From JAFGJQ01 sp964586145 (GTDB lineage: Bacteria > Planctomycetota > Phycisphaerae > UBA1845): a stretch of 64,000 nt of DNA. Positions 8,041-16,356 of the stretch are shown here, one piece after another. The translations under genes were made by a program, and so were the position numbers. The notes under the pieces are model-generated. The model did not search any database. It saw nothing but the letters and a program-made list of their open reading frames with translations, and was not told where the DNA came from. Each line of letters begins with the position of its first letter. Positions within the stretch are counted from its first letter, which is position 1. The stretch covers positions 4,027 to 68,026 of the forward strand of contig CAZPHH010000014.1 of NCBI GenBank assembly GCA_964586145.1, in the 5' to 3' direction.

Positions 8041-10917
8041 ATGTCCGGGCGGTTGACTGATTCCACGATGATGCGCGTCTTGCTTGTCACCGCGTCAATG
8101 ACCTTGCTGTTCGCGGGCGCTGCGACAGCAACAGACGCCGGCCCGCTGGGCGACGCCGGCCGGCCGGAGACGGTCAAGGCCGCGATCGAACAATTCTGGC
8201 TTGATGCGTATCCGGCGGGGGGTTCGGCCTGTCCCGGCGACGGTGGCTGCGACCCCTGCTCCTGCTGTGCGATGTACTACTACGATACGGAGTTGCTCGC
8301 CAAGGCCCAGCCGGACGAGTGCTTCGTGGGCATTGGGCAGGAAAACCCGTACCCCTACGAGTTCACCGACGACACGTGTACGAACTCCGTAGGCAGCACC
8401 GGCGTGCCCAAGGTGAATGAGAGCTACGTGTTCGGCCTGACCAAGTCGGGCTTCCACCTCTGGATGGGCACGTCGTCCAACATGCTCTGCCTGGTGACCG
8501 CCACGATTGCAGAACAGGCCCCGCCCGGACTGCTCGGCCCGCTGCAGGGACGCTCCTTCGTCTGCGAATACAACGCAAGCCAGTTCGGCGCGGCCCACGG
8601 AACGCCGGGAATGCTGGGAGACTGGCGCCCGCCCTCCGTGTACATGTACAACACCGCCACCGGCGTGCTGGAAGACAAGACGCCGGACGATCCGCTGATC
8701 TGGGAAACGCTGGGGCTGCGCTCTGCGGGCTCGCTGGGCGACGTGGTGCTGCTGGCCGGTCCCACGCTGCTGGGAATGGGCGGCCCGGGCGACACGGCCG
8801 GCGTGAACATGTTCGCCTTCAACGCCCAGACCGGCGAGTACCTCGGCTCGCATCAGTTCCTGGAGTTTGCCGACATCCGCAAGTGGATTGTGGTGAATGG
8901 CGCGCTGTACACCGGCGTGTGGAACACCCGCTCCAGCGTCCCGCCGGACCTGGCCCACATCGGCAGCGTGCTTCGCTGGGCCCCGCTGCCCGGCAACCTC
9001 TTCAACTTCGAGCGCGTCGGTTGGATCGACGGCGAGGCTGCTGAACTGACCTACCACGAGGGCCGGATCTTCGTGTCCACCTGGCCGGACAACGCCCGCA
9101 TGTTCCTGCCCGTGGAGTACGGCTACGCGGGCGTCTGGATGAGCCCCGTGCTGGGCCCGGACGGGCTGCGCGAGTCGGACGCCGACGGCTGGACGAAAGT
9201 CTGGTCCATCCGGCAGTACGAGCAGGACGAGGTCACCGCCCGCCTGACCAACGGCGGGGCCATCGCATCCTTCGACGGCTACCTGTATTGGGGCTCCATC
9301 AACATGCCGCTGGCCCCCGCCCTGGCCCATGCCATGGTCAACGGGTTGATCGACATCGGGGACCCCGCCAACAGCGACGTCATGGGCATTGTGGCCGCTC
9401 TGCTGGGCACACACCGGCCGACGGCCGTCTTCCGCGGGCGCAACTTCGGCACACCGGAGCAGGAGATGCAGGTCGTCTACGGCCTGCCGATCATGCCGGC
9501 CTACGCCGACTGGGACGCCGACGGTGACAGCGAATGGTGGCTCGTGCCCAACGGCATGGGATGGCCGGTCTTCGGACTGGCGGGCTTCGGCAACTTCTTC
9601 AACGCGTACACCTGGACGATGGCCGTCGAACAGAACCAGCTCTTCGTCGGCACGCACGACTGGAGCTTTACGGGGCAGGAGATCCTCCGCCTGCTCCTCG
9701 AGTCGATCGTCGGACCGCTGCCGGACTTCCAACTGCCGCAGCCGTTCTATGGGGCGGACCTGTATCGGTTCTGCTCGTCGCACTCGCCGGCCCTGGCCGT
9801 GAACATCGCCGGGCTGGGTAATTATAGCAACTACGGCGTGCGGACCATGGTGTCGGACGACACGCTCTACCTCGGAACGGCCAACGCCTACAATCTGCTC
9901 ACAGACCCGAACGATTGTCTGCCGGAGGGCGGCTGGGAGCTTCATCGGTTGCGGCCCGGCGACTGCAACCACAACGACATTCCCGACTGGTGCGACATCG
10001 CCGACGGAACCAGCCTGGACCTGAACTCCAATGGAATTCCCGACGAGTGCGAAGAGTGCATCGTCGATGCGGATTGCGACGACGGGCTCTTCTGCAACGG
10101 CCAGGAGTGGTGCAACCTGGGGCACTGCATGGACGGCACGCCGCCCTGCCCGCCGGGTACGATCTGCGACGAGGCCGCCGGCATCTGCCGGACACAGGGC
10201 GGAGGCGGAGGCGCCTCCTTCCAACAATGCCCGGACGCGGATGAGGATGGCATCTGCGACAGCGACGACAACTGCCCGACGGTATTCAACCCCGACCAGG
10301 CGGATACGGACGGGGACGGCATCGGCGACGCCTGCGATAACTGCCCGACCGTGGCCAACCCCGACCAGGCGGATACGGACGGGGACGGCATCGGCGATGC
10401 CTGCGACAACTGCCCGACCGTGGCCAACCCCGACCAGGCCGATACGGACGGGGACGGCACCGGCGATGCCTGCGACAACTGCCCGACCGTGGCCAACCCC
10501 GACCAGGCCGATTCGGACGGGGACGGCATCGGCGACGCCTGCGATAACTGCCCGACCGTGGCCAACCCCGACCAGGCGGATTCGGACGGCAACGGCATCG
10601 GCGATGCCTGCGACGAGGAGGAGCCCGAGCAGCCCGTGTGCATCGAGGACGCGCAGTGCGATGACGACGATCTCTGCACGATCGACCGGTGCGTGGACGG
10701 GCAATGCGTGTACACAGCCGTGGAGTGCCCGGAAGGCACGTTCTGCCTGCCCGAAACCGGCGAGTGCGTGGCCGAGGAGTCGGATAGCGGCCAGCAACTT
10801 CCGGCCGTGCTCCGGCGTGTCGGTTGCGGCATCTTCAACGGCGTCGCCCTGATTCTGCTGCCGTTGTCACTGCTTTTGTGGATGAGCCTCCGCAGCCGCC
10901 GCCGCGCTCAGCCGTAG
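8041..10917 (+). CDS. Large secreted protein with thrombospondin type 3 calcium-binding repeats and C-terminal anchor
   Basis: ATG 8041 lies 6 nt after AGGAGG. The 958-residue product has a signal peptide (residues 1-26), a long N-terminal region (about 30-630) rich in Trp/Gly/Asp that could be a beta-propeller, a Cys-rich segment (ECIVDADCDDGLFCNGQEWC and similar), five tandem 23-residue TSP3 repeats (743-857; DNCPTVANPDQADTDGDGIG type), a second Cys-rich segment, then a C-terminal VGCGIFNG, a hydrophobic helix and RSRRRAQP. TSP3 repeats bind Ca2+ and are common in secreted proteins of Planctomycetota and other aquatic bacteria. The tail looks like a sorting or anchor signal distinct from PEP-CTERM. 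Function is unknown. Confidence 0.88.
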   Translation: MSGRLTDSTMMRVLLVTASMTLLFAGAATATDAGPLGDAGRPETVKAAIEQFWLDAYPAGGSACPGDGGCDPCSCCAMYYYDTELLAKAQPDECFVGIGQENPYPYEFTDDTCTNSVGSTGVPKVNESYVFGLTKSGFHLWMGTSSNMLCLVTATIAEQAPPGLLGPLQGRSFVCEYNASQFGAAHGTPGMLGDWRPPSVYMYNTATGVLEDKTPDDPLIWETLGLRSAGSLGDVVLLAGPTLLGMGGPGDTAGVNMFAFNAQTGEYLGSHQFLEFADIRKWIVVNGALYTGVWNTRSSVPPDLAHIGSVLRWAPLPGNLFNFERVGWIDGEAAELTYHEGRIFVSTWPDNARMFLPVEYGYAGVWMSPVLGPDGLRESDADGWTKVWSIRQYEQDEVTARLTNGGAIASFDGYLYWGSINMPLAPALAHAMVNGLIDIGDPANSDVMGIVAALLGTHRPTAVFRGRNFGTPEQEMQVVYGLPIMPAYADWDADGDSEWWLVPNGMGWPVFGLAGFGNFFNAYTWTMAVEQNQLFVGTHDWSFTGQEILRLLLESIVGPLPDFQLPQPFYGADLYRFCSSHSPALAVNIAGLGNYSNYGVRTMVSDDTLYLGTANAYNLLTDPNDCLPEGGWELHRLRPGDCNHNDIPDWCDIADGTSLDLNSNGIPDECEECIVDADCDDGLFCNGQEWCNLGHCMDGTPPCPPGTICDEAAGICRTQGGGGGASFQQCPDADEDGICDSDDNCPTVFNPDQADTDGDGIGDACDNCPTVANPDQADTDGDGIGDACDNCPTVANPDQADTDGDGTGDACDNCPTVANPDQADSDGDGIGDACDNCPTVANPDQADSDGNGIGDACDEEEPEQPVCIEDAQCDDDDLCTIDRCVDGQCVYTAVECPEGTFCLPETGECVAEESDSGQQLPAVLRRVGCGIFNGVALILLPLSLLLWMSLRSRRRAQP
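10267..10611 (+). repeat. Five 69-bp tandem repeats encoding TSP3 units
   Basis: Five in-frame 69-nt units each encode a 23-residue Ca-binding loop of the form DNCPT-x2-NPDQAD-[TS]-DG-x-G-x-GDAC. Differences between units are few (F/A, T/S, D/N, I/T) and the nucleotide copies are nearly identical, pointing to recent duplication or gene conversion. Copy number may be assembly-sensitive. Confidence 0.95.
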
Positions 10918-10946
10918 CGACGGAAAGGGGATTCAACGGCACGTTG

Positions 10947-10990
10947 CGCGGCGATCGCGATTCGAACGCGATCGCCGCGTTCGTTTTCCG
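10947..10990 (+). terminator. Intrinsic terminator after the TSP3 gene
   Basis: Perfect 13-bp inverted repeat (10947-10959 with 10967-10979), 7-nt loop, followed by TTCGTTTTCC. It begins 30 nt after the stop codon. Confidence 0.75.
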
Positions 10991-11114
10991 CGCCGCCGCG
11001 CCAGGGAGCCAGGCGTTTCCCGGGGCCGTAGCGGGGCGTCGCTGGTACGTCCGGAGGCCGTGGCCTACAATCGATGCCGATCCGGCGGGCCGCCTGTGGC
11101 GCGGAGGTGGATGC

Positions 11115-12077
11115 GTGGCGATTCTGGTCGGGATTGATGAGGCGGGGTACGGACCGGTCCTGGGGCCGCTGATCGTCTCGGCCACCGCCTGGTGCGTGCC
11201 GGATGACGAGGCCGAGCAGTGCCTGTGGGACCGTCTTCGCGAGAGCGTCTGCCGCCGGCCGGCGCGGCGTGACCGGCGACTGCCCATCCTCGACAGCAAA
11301 AAGCTCTTCCATCGCAAGACGGGCCTCGCCGGCCTGGAGCGCAGCGCCCTGACCGCCCTGCGATTGGCGGGAATGGAACCCGCGTCGTTCCGCGATCTGC
11401 TGGGGCGGCTCTGCCCGGACGCACTGGCCCAACTGGACCTCTATCCCTGGTACCGCGACTTCCACCTGGACCTGCCGGTCTCGTTGGAGCCGGGAACGCT
11501 CGGGACGCAGGCCAACGCCCTGCGGCTCGATTGCACACGGCAGCAGGTGAAGCTTGTGGGCGCGTTCTGCGAGGCCCTTCCGGAAGGACATTTCAACCGG
11601 CTCGTCGGCAACACGCGAAACAAGGGCGTGGTGCTTCTGGGGCTGGTGTTGCGGGTGCTCAGCCGAGCCATGGCCGCCGGCGGCGATCAACCCGTCCGCG
11701 TGTTCGTGGACCGCCAGGGCGGCCGGGCTCGCTACGCCCCACACCTGCTGACCGCGTTTGACGGGTACGACCTGCAGATCCTGGAGGAATCACCCGAACG
11801 CAGCGCCTACGCCCTGCGCCGCAAAGGCGGCGAAGTGCGGGTCGAGTTTGCCGTCTCGGGCGAAGACCGCCATCTGCCCGTGGCCTTGGCCAGCATCCTG
11901 AGCAAGTACCTGCGCGAATTGTTCATGATCGGTCTGAATCGCTACTGGGCCGGACGCGTCCCCGGCCTGTCCCCGACGGCCGGGTATTACACGGACGGGC
12001 ACCGATTCCTCAAGGACATTGCGCCGGCCCTGCGCGAGGCGGGGGTGGATCGTACTCTGCTGGTCCGCGCGCGATAA
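11115..12077 (+). CDS. Divergent RNase HII-like protein
   Basis: GTG 11115 has GGAGG 7 nt upstream and gives 320 residues. The N-terminus VGIDEAGYGPVLGPL matches the RNase HII DEAGRGP motif (Asp8, Glu9), followed by LDSKK (residues 60-63), VFVDRQGG, and VALASILSKYLRE, the counterpart of the family's ASI-x-AK-x3-RD. RNase HII removes RNA primers and misincorporated ribonucleotides. Here Arg of DEAGRG is Tyr, the last motif has Glu in place of Asp, and about 110 residues separate the DSKK and VDRQGG motifs, making the protein about 100 residues longer than a standard RNase HII. It may be a lineage-specific RNase H-fold nuclease rather than housekeeping rnhB. Confidence 0.7.
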   Translation: MAILVGIDEAGYGPVLGPLIVSATAWCVPDDEAEQCLWDRLRESVCRRPARRDRRLPILDSKKLFHRKTGLAGLERSALTALRLAGMEPASFRDLLGRLCPDALAQLDLYPWYRDFHLDLPVSLEPGTLGTQANALRLDCTRQQVKLVGAFCEALPEGHFNRLVGNTRNKGVVLLGLVLRVLSRAMAAGGDQPVRVFVDRQGGRARYAPHLLTAFDGYDLQILEESPERSAYALRRKGGEVRVEFAVSGEDRHLPVALASILSKYLRELFMIGLNRYWAGRVPGLSPTAGYYTDGHRFLKDIAPALREAGVDRTLLVRAR

Positions 12078-12307
12078 AGCGGGACAGGAACGCGAGGGTC
12101 TGCGACAAGCCCGGGCAGCGCCGCCGCGCGAGCGCGATCCTGCCCAATCGCCGCGGGCCGGCCTTCGTCCGCAAGGTCCGTCGGGAGAGGCGGTTGTACC
12201 CGAAGATTCTACGATGGGCCCCGGCATTCCGCCGTCCGCCGTTTCGCGTTGACAGGTTCCGGGGGCGCGGGTAGCCTGCCACCGACGCCACCGGAGCGAA
12301 AAGCACG

Positions 12308-12646
12308 ATGTCGATTCAGAACTGGTCTGAGAACATTCTCGTAGCGGAACTGCAGGACGATCCGGTCTTCACCGACGATCTGGAAGGGCTCTACGAGCAG
12401 GTCCAGAGCAACCCCCGGCTGAACATCGTGCTGGACATGTCCAACGTCACCTACCTGAACTCATCCAACATCGCGCGCCTCATTGACCTGCGGGAACAGG
12501 TGGTCATTAAGAACGAGTCGCGGCTCGTGTTGTGCGGCGTGGGCACCCACGTCTGGGGGATCATGCTGGTCTCCGAACTGCACAAGGTGTTCGAGTTCGC
12601 GGACAACGTGGCCGTTGCCCTTGCGGGCGTGCAGATCGACAGCTAG
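12308..12646 (+). CDS. STAS-domain protein, anti-sigma factor antagonist type
   Basis: The 112-residue product is a single STAS domain. The motif IVLDMSNVTYLNSSNIARL corresponds to the SpoIIAA-type segment with the regulatory serine (here Ser52 of NSSN). In partner-switching systems an HPK-like kinase phosphorylates this Ser and a PP2C phosphatase removes it, controlling release of a sigma factor or other effector. No RsbW-like kinase or PP2C gene lies within the window, so the partner is unknown. A GGAG lies about 10 nt upstream of the ATG. It is monocistronic. Confidence 0.85.
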   Translation: MSIQNWSENILVAELQDDPVFTDDLEGLYEQVQSNPRLNIVLDMSNVTYLNSSNIARLIDLREQVVIKNESRLVLCGVGTHVWGIMLVSELHKVFEFADNVAVALAGVQIDS

Positions 12647-13072
12647 CCCGGCTTCCTGAGCCGTACCGCATCTCTGTTTCTGCGAAGCGATAATTCGCCG
12701 TTCCAGGGCTGGAAGCGGCGAGAGTCTCGTCGCTCCGGGCGGGCAGTCACGACTTCTGTCATCAAACAGCCCCGGCGGCATCATCACGGCCGCGACTGCC
12801 GCGACCCCCAGGAACTTGGGGGAGTATGGGGGCGATGTGGCGACAAGTCCCCCACGAGAGCCCCAGCAGACTAATTTCAGTGTTACTGGAAGGAACGACG
12901 ACAGATGGGACCGCCGCGCACTTGACCGGCCTGAGCGGACCCCCTATTCTCTCGGCCTCGGGTGCCTGTTTGGGGGGCGGTCAGTACGACGCAACCCTGC
13001 CGCAGGTGGGTCGGCTGGCGGCAGACTGGCGAGTTTCGTGGGTTTCCCCAAGTTGACACGGAGTCACGAGCG
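12647..13072. other. Intergenic region upstream of gap
   Basis: 426 bp without a supported gene; the plus-strand frames overlapping it are arginine/glycine-rich and lack ribosome sites. It should contain the gap promoter and a possibly long leader. No clear -35/-10 pair was found. Confidence 0.5.
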
Positions 13073-14098
13073 ATGGCGGTGCGTGTAGGAATCAACGGTT
13101 TTGGACGAATTGGGCGTCTGGTCGTGCGCGACATGCTCATGCGGAAGGGGCAGTTTGAGGTGGTGGCCATCAACGACCTGGCCGACGCAAAAAGCCTGGC
13201 CCATCTGCTGAAGTACGACTCGGTCCACGGCACCTATCCGGGCACGATCGCTGCCGAGGGCAACGCGATTGTCGCGGACGGGCAGCACATTGCGGTGCTG
13301 GGCGAGAAATCTCCGGCCAGTCTGCCCTGGAAGGCAATGAAAGTCGACATCGTCATCGAGTCGACCGGCATCTTCACCAAACGGGAGTCGGAGAAGGGCG
13401 GCTACGGCGACCACATCAAGGCCGGTGCCCGCAAGGTGATCCTCAGCGCCCCCGCCAAGGACGAGCCCGACCTGACCGTGGTCATGGGGGTCAACGACGA
13501 CATGCTGAAGGCGACGCACACGTGCGTCTCCAACGCGAGCTGCACCACGAACTGCCTGGCCCCGGTGGCCAAGGTGCTTCATGAGAAGTTCGGCATCGTC
13601 GAAGGCCTGATGACCACCGTACATGCCTATACCAATGACCAGAAGATTGCCGATCAGATTCACAAAGACCTGCGCCGGGCCCGTGCCGGCGCTTTGAACA
13701 TCATCCCGACCACCACCGGTGCCGCGGCCGCCGTCGGCAAGGTGATCCCGGCCCTCAGCGGCAAGCTGAACGGGTTTGCCCTGCGGGTCCCCGTGCCCAC
13801 CGGCTCGCTCGTTGACCTGACCTGCACCCTCGAGAAGTCGGTGACTCGGGATCAGGTCAACGCGGCGATTCGGGAGGCGTCGGAAGGTCAACTTAAGGGC
13901 ATATTGCACTACACCGAGGACCCGATTGTCAGCACCGACGTCATTCACAGCAGCTACAGTTCCATCTTTGACGGCCTGAGCACCCTGACGATGCCCAAGG
14001 ACGGCGGCAAGATGCTCAAGATCGTCACGTGGTACGACAACGAGTGGGGCTATTCCGTGCGGACGTCGGACCTGGTTCTCATGATGGCCGGACTGTAG
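13073..14098 (+). CDS. gap: Type I glyceraldehyde-3-phosphate dehydrogenase
   Basis: The 341-residue product is full length. It starts MAVRVGINGFGRIGRLVVRD (NAD-binding Rossmann fold) and carries SNASCTTNCLAP with catalytic Cys157, HAYTNDQ, RRARAGALNIIPTTTGAA, and the WYDNEWGYS signature near the C-terminus. It catalyses the reversible oxidation and phosphorylation of glyceraldehyde-3-phosphate to 1,3-bisphosphoglycerate in the cytoplasm. The adjacent pgk, rpe and accD on the same strand point to a central-carbon cluster. An upstream in-frame extension to 12962 is rejected because GAPDH always begins near VGINGFG. Confidence 0.97.
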   Translation: MAVRVGINGFGRIGRLVVRDMLMRKGQFEVVAINDLADAKSLAHLLKYDSVHGTYPGTIAAEGNAIVADGQHIAVLGEKSPASLPWKAMKVDIVIESTGIFTKRESEKGGYGDHIKAGARKVILSAPAKDEPDLTVVMGVNDDMLKATHTCVSNASCTTNCLAPVAKVLHEKFGIVEGLMTTVHAYTNDQKIADQIHKDLRRARAGALNIIPTTTGAAAAVGKVIPALSGKLNGFALRVPVPTGSLVDLTCTLEKSVTRDQVNAAIREASEGQLKGILHYTEDPIVSTDVIHSSYSSIFDGLSTLTMPKDGGKMLKIVTWYDNEWGYSVRTSDLVLMMAGL

Positions 14099-14110
14099 GC
14101 AGGCCGGACG

Positions 14111-14239
14111 GCACGGGCGCGATCGCGCTCGTGCGGGCGCAATTTGGGATAGGTCACCCTTTCGGTGGCACGGTCCGGCGGAGCGGGGCCGCGGGGCGTC
14201 GAACAGACCCCCCGACCTGGCAGTGCCGGTCCGTGCCAC
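14111..14239 (+). repeat. Two inverted-repeat structures between gap and pgk
   Basis: A near-perfect 24-bp palindrome (14111-14134; only two G-T mispairs, pairing as G-U in RNA) is followed by a 15-bp inverted repeat with one mismatch (14165-14179 with 14225-14239) enclosing a 45-nt GC-rich loop. No T-run follows either. They could terminate, attenuate or stabilise the transcript between two genes of one pathway. Confidence 0.6.
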
Positions 14240-14306
14240 TTACGTAATGTGATTGGATGCGGTCGGGCAGACCGAACGCAAGACAGTAAGGAAGTCGGAG
14301 GATCCC

Positions 14307-15536
14307 ATGAACAAAAAGACGGTTGCGGACATCGATGTGAAGGGCAAGCGAGTGCTCGTACGCGTGGATTTCAACGTTCCCCTCGACAAGGAAGGGAACA
14401 TCACGGACGACCGTCGCATCCGTGGCGCCCTGCCCACCATCCAGCGCATTCTGGAAGGCGGCGGGCGAGCCGTCTGCATGAGCCACCTCGGCCGCCCGGA
14501 CGGCAAGGCCGAGCCGAAGTACTCCCTCCGGCCGGCGGCCAAGCGCCTGGGCGAGCTTCTCGGCCAGACCGTGCCCATCGCTCCCGACTGCATCGGCGCC
14601 CGGGCCGTCGATCTGGTGAATACTCTGCAGAACGGCCAGTGCTGCCTCCTCGAGAACCTGCGCTTCCACACCGCCGAAGAGATCAAGGACAAGAAGGCCA
14701 AGGACGATCCCGCCCTCCGGAAACAGAAGGACGAGTTCGCCCGGCAGATCGCGGAGATGGGCGACGCCTACGTCAATGACGCCTTCGGCACGTGCCATCG
14801 GGACAACGCCAGCATGTTGACCGTCCCCCAGCTCATGGAGGGCAAGCCCCGCGTCATCGGCTTCCTGGTCAAGAAGGAGCTCGACTTCCTGGGCGATGCC
14901 GTCGCCAGTCCGGCCCGCCCGTTTGTGGTGGTGCTGGGCGGGGCAAAGGTCTCCGACAAGATCGGCGTCATTGAGCGACTGGCCGGTCTTTGTGACAAGA
15001 TCCTCATCGGCGGCGCCATGACCTACACGTTCCGCGCCGCGGCTGGGGTTCACGTCGGCCACAGCCTCGTGGAACGCAACCATCTGGACCAGGCCCGACG
15101 ACTCCGCGAATTGGCCGGGGCCAAACTCGTACTGCCCGTCGACTCGGTGGTCGTGGAGAACATTGAGCCCAACGCGAAGACTCAGATCTGTCGCGATGCG
15201 ATTCCGGACGACTGGATGGGAGTGGACATCGGACCGGAGGCCGTGGAGGCGTACCGCCAGGAGCTGCTGGCCGCCAAAACCATCGTCTGGAACGGACCGG
15301 TCGGCGTGTTCGAGACCCCGCCGTTCGACACCGGGACCCTGGCCATTGCGAAGGCCGTGGCCGAGGCCACCACGCGCGGGGCCGTCAGCATCATCGGCGG
15401 CGGCGACAGCGCGGCGGCGGTGGAAAGGATGGGCCTCTCCGAGAAGATGACCCACATCTCCACCGGCGGCGGCGCCTCCCTGGAGTTCCTGGAAGGCAAG
15501 CCGTTCAAGGCCATCGACATCCTGGACAAGGCGTGA
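14307..15536 (+). CDS. pgk: Phosphoglycerate kinase
   Basis: ATG 14307 follows CGGAGG. The 409-residue product has the PGK order: RVDFNVPLD (substrate binding), SHLGRP, LENLRFH, the hinge region, VLGGAKVSDKIGV, IGGAMTYTF, WNGPVGVFE, and the C-terminal nucleotide motif IIGGGDSAAA followed by HISTGGGASLEFLEG. It transfers phosphate from 1,3-bisphosphoglycerate to ADP. It lies 208 bp downstream of gap, in the same direction, separated by two hairpin structures, and is followed 85 bp later by rpe. Confidence 0.97.
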   Translation: MNKKTVADIDVKGKRVLVRVDFNVPLDKEGNITDDRRIRGALPTIQRILEGGGRAVCMSHLGRPDGKAEPKYSLRPAAKRLGELLGQTVPIAPDCIGARAVDLVNTLQNGQCCLLENLRFHTAEEIKDKKAKDDPALRKQKDEFARQIAEMGDAYVNDAFGTCHRDNASMLTVPQLMEGKPRVIGFLVKKELDFLGDAVASPARPFVVVLGGAKVSDKIGVIERLAGLCDKILIGGAMTYTFRAAAGVHVGHSLVERNHLDQARRLRELAGAKLVLPVDSVVVENIEPNAKTQICRDAIPDDWMGVDIGPEAVEAYRQELLAAKTIVWNGPVGVFETPPFDTGTLAIAKAVAEATTRGAVSIIGGGDSAAAVERMGLSEKMTHISTGGGASLEFLEGKPFKAIDILDKA

Positions 15537-15621
15537 GGCCCTCAAGTCCGGCGTTGTGCAACCGGCGAACGCGGACCGATGTAAGAAGGCAGGAGCACAG
15601 AAGCATCGGAAACACTGGATC

Positions 15622-16356
15622 GTGGCTGCCGAACGAGAATCACGCGGGAGGAGCAAGGTCGGGGTCGGCCGAACCCTGTCGAATCCCGCTATCCGCATCG
15701 CGCCGTCCATCCTCGCGGCGGACTTCGGCCGGCTCGCGGAGGCCATTGCCCTGGTGGAACAGGCCGGGGCCGACCTGCTCCATCTGGACGTGATGGACGG
15801 ACACTTCGTGCCCAACATCACCTTCGGCCCGCCGCTGGTCCGTGCCATCCGGCCATGCACAAACCTGTTTTTCGACACCCACCTGATGATCGAAGACCCC
15901 CTCCGCTATGCGGAGCCGTTCGTCCAGGCCGGGGCCGACCTCCTGACGTTCCACGCGGAGGTTACGGACGAGCCCCGCAAAGTCGCGGACCACATCCGAG
16001 CCCTGGGAGCGGGGGTCGGCGTGTGCCTGAATCCCACAACGCCCGTATCCTCCATTGAGGCCATTCTGCCCGACGTGGACCTGGTGCTGGTCATGAGCGT
16101 CTGGCCGGGATTCGGCGGCCAGGCCTTCATGCCCGAGGTGCTTCCCAAGGTCGCCGAGCTGCGAGAACGCCTGCGCCCCGACCAGCGTCTGGAAATCGAC
16201 GGCGGAATTGACCCCGATACCGTGGCCCGGGCCGTCCGTGCCGGGGCCGACACACTGGTCGCCGGCTCAGCCGTGTTCGGCGCACCATCACCCGCCGAAG
16301 CTATTCAGACCCTCAGGCAGCGGGCACTGCAGGCCGGGAAGGAAGGACTGCCGTGA
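15622..16356 (+). CDS. rpe: Ribulose-phosphate 3-epimerase
   Basis: The core from IRIAPSILAADFGRLAEA through the TIM-barrel motifs LDVMDGHFVPNITFGP, FDTHLMI, VMSVWPGFGGQAF, LEIDGGI and GADTLVAGSAVFG is a complete RPE with its metal-binding His and catalytic Asp residues. It interconverts ribulose-5-P and xylulose-5-P in the pentose phosphate pathway. The start is uncertain: the frame is open from GTG 15556 (266 residues); GTG 15622 gives 244, nearer the family norm of about 225, but neither has a clean ribosome site. Its stop overlaps the start of the next gene by 4 nt (GTGA). Confidence 0.93.
   Translation: MAAERESRGRSKVGVGRTLSNPAIRIAPSILAADFGRLAEAIALVEQAGADLLHLDVMDGHFVPNITFGPPLVRAIRPCTNLFFDTHLMIEDPLRYAEPFVQAGADLLTFHAEVTDEPRKVADHIRALGAGVGVCLNPTTPVSSIEAILPDVDLVLVMSVWPGFGGQAFMPEVLPKVAELRERLRPDQRLEIDGGIDPDTVARAVRAGADTLVAGSAVFGAPSPAEAIQTLRQRALQAGKEGLP

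Noticed and set aside
8095..10797. A 900-codon open frame on the minus strand, antisense to the TSP3 gene
   Set aside because: It mirrors the real gene's codon pattern in GC-rich DNA, has no ribosome site, and its product is an Ala/Val/Arg-rich sequence without domains, while the plus-strand frame has a signal peptide and known repeats.
12962..13072. N-terminal extension of GAPDH to 12962
   Set aside because: The family begins at VGINGFG; the extension is low-complexity and the protein from ATG 13073 has the normal length.
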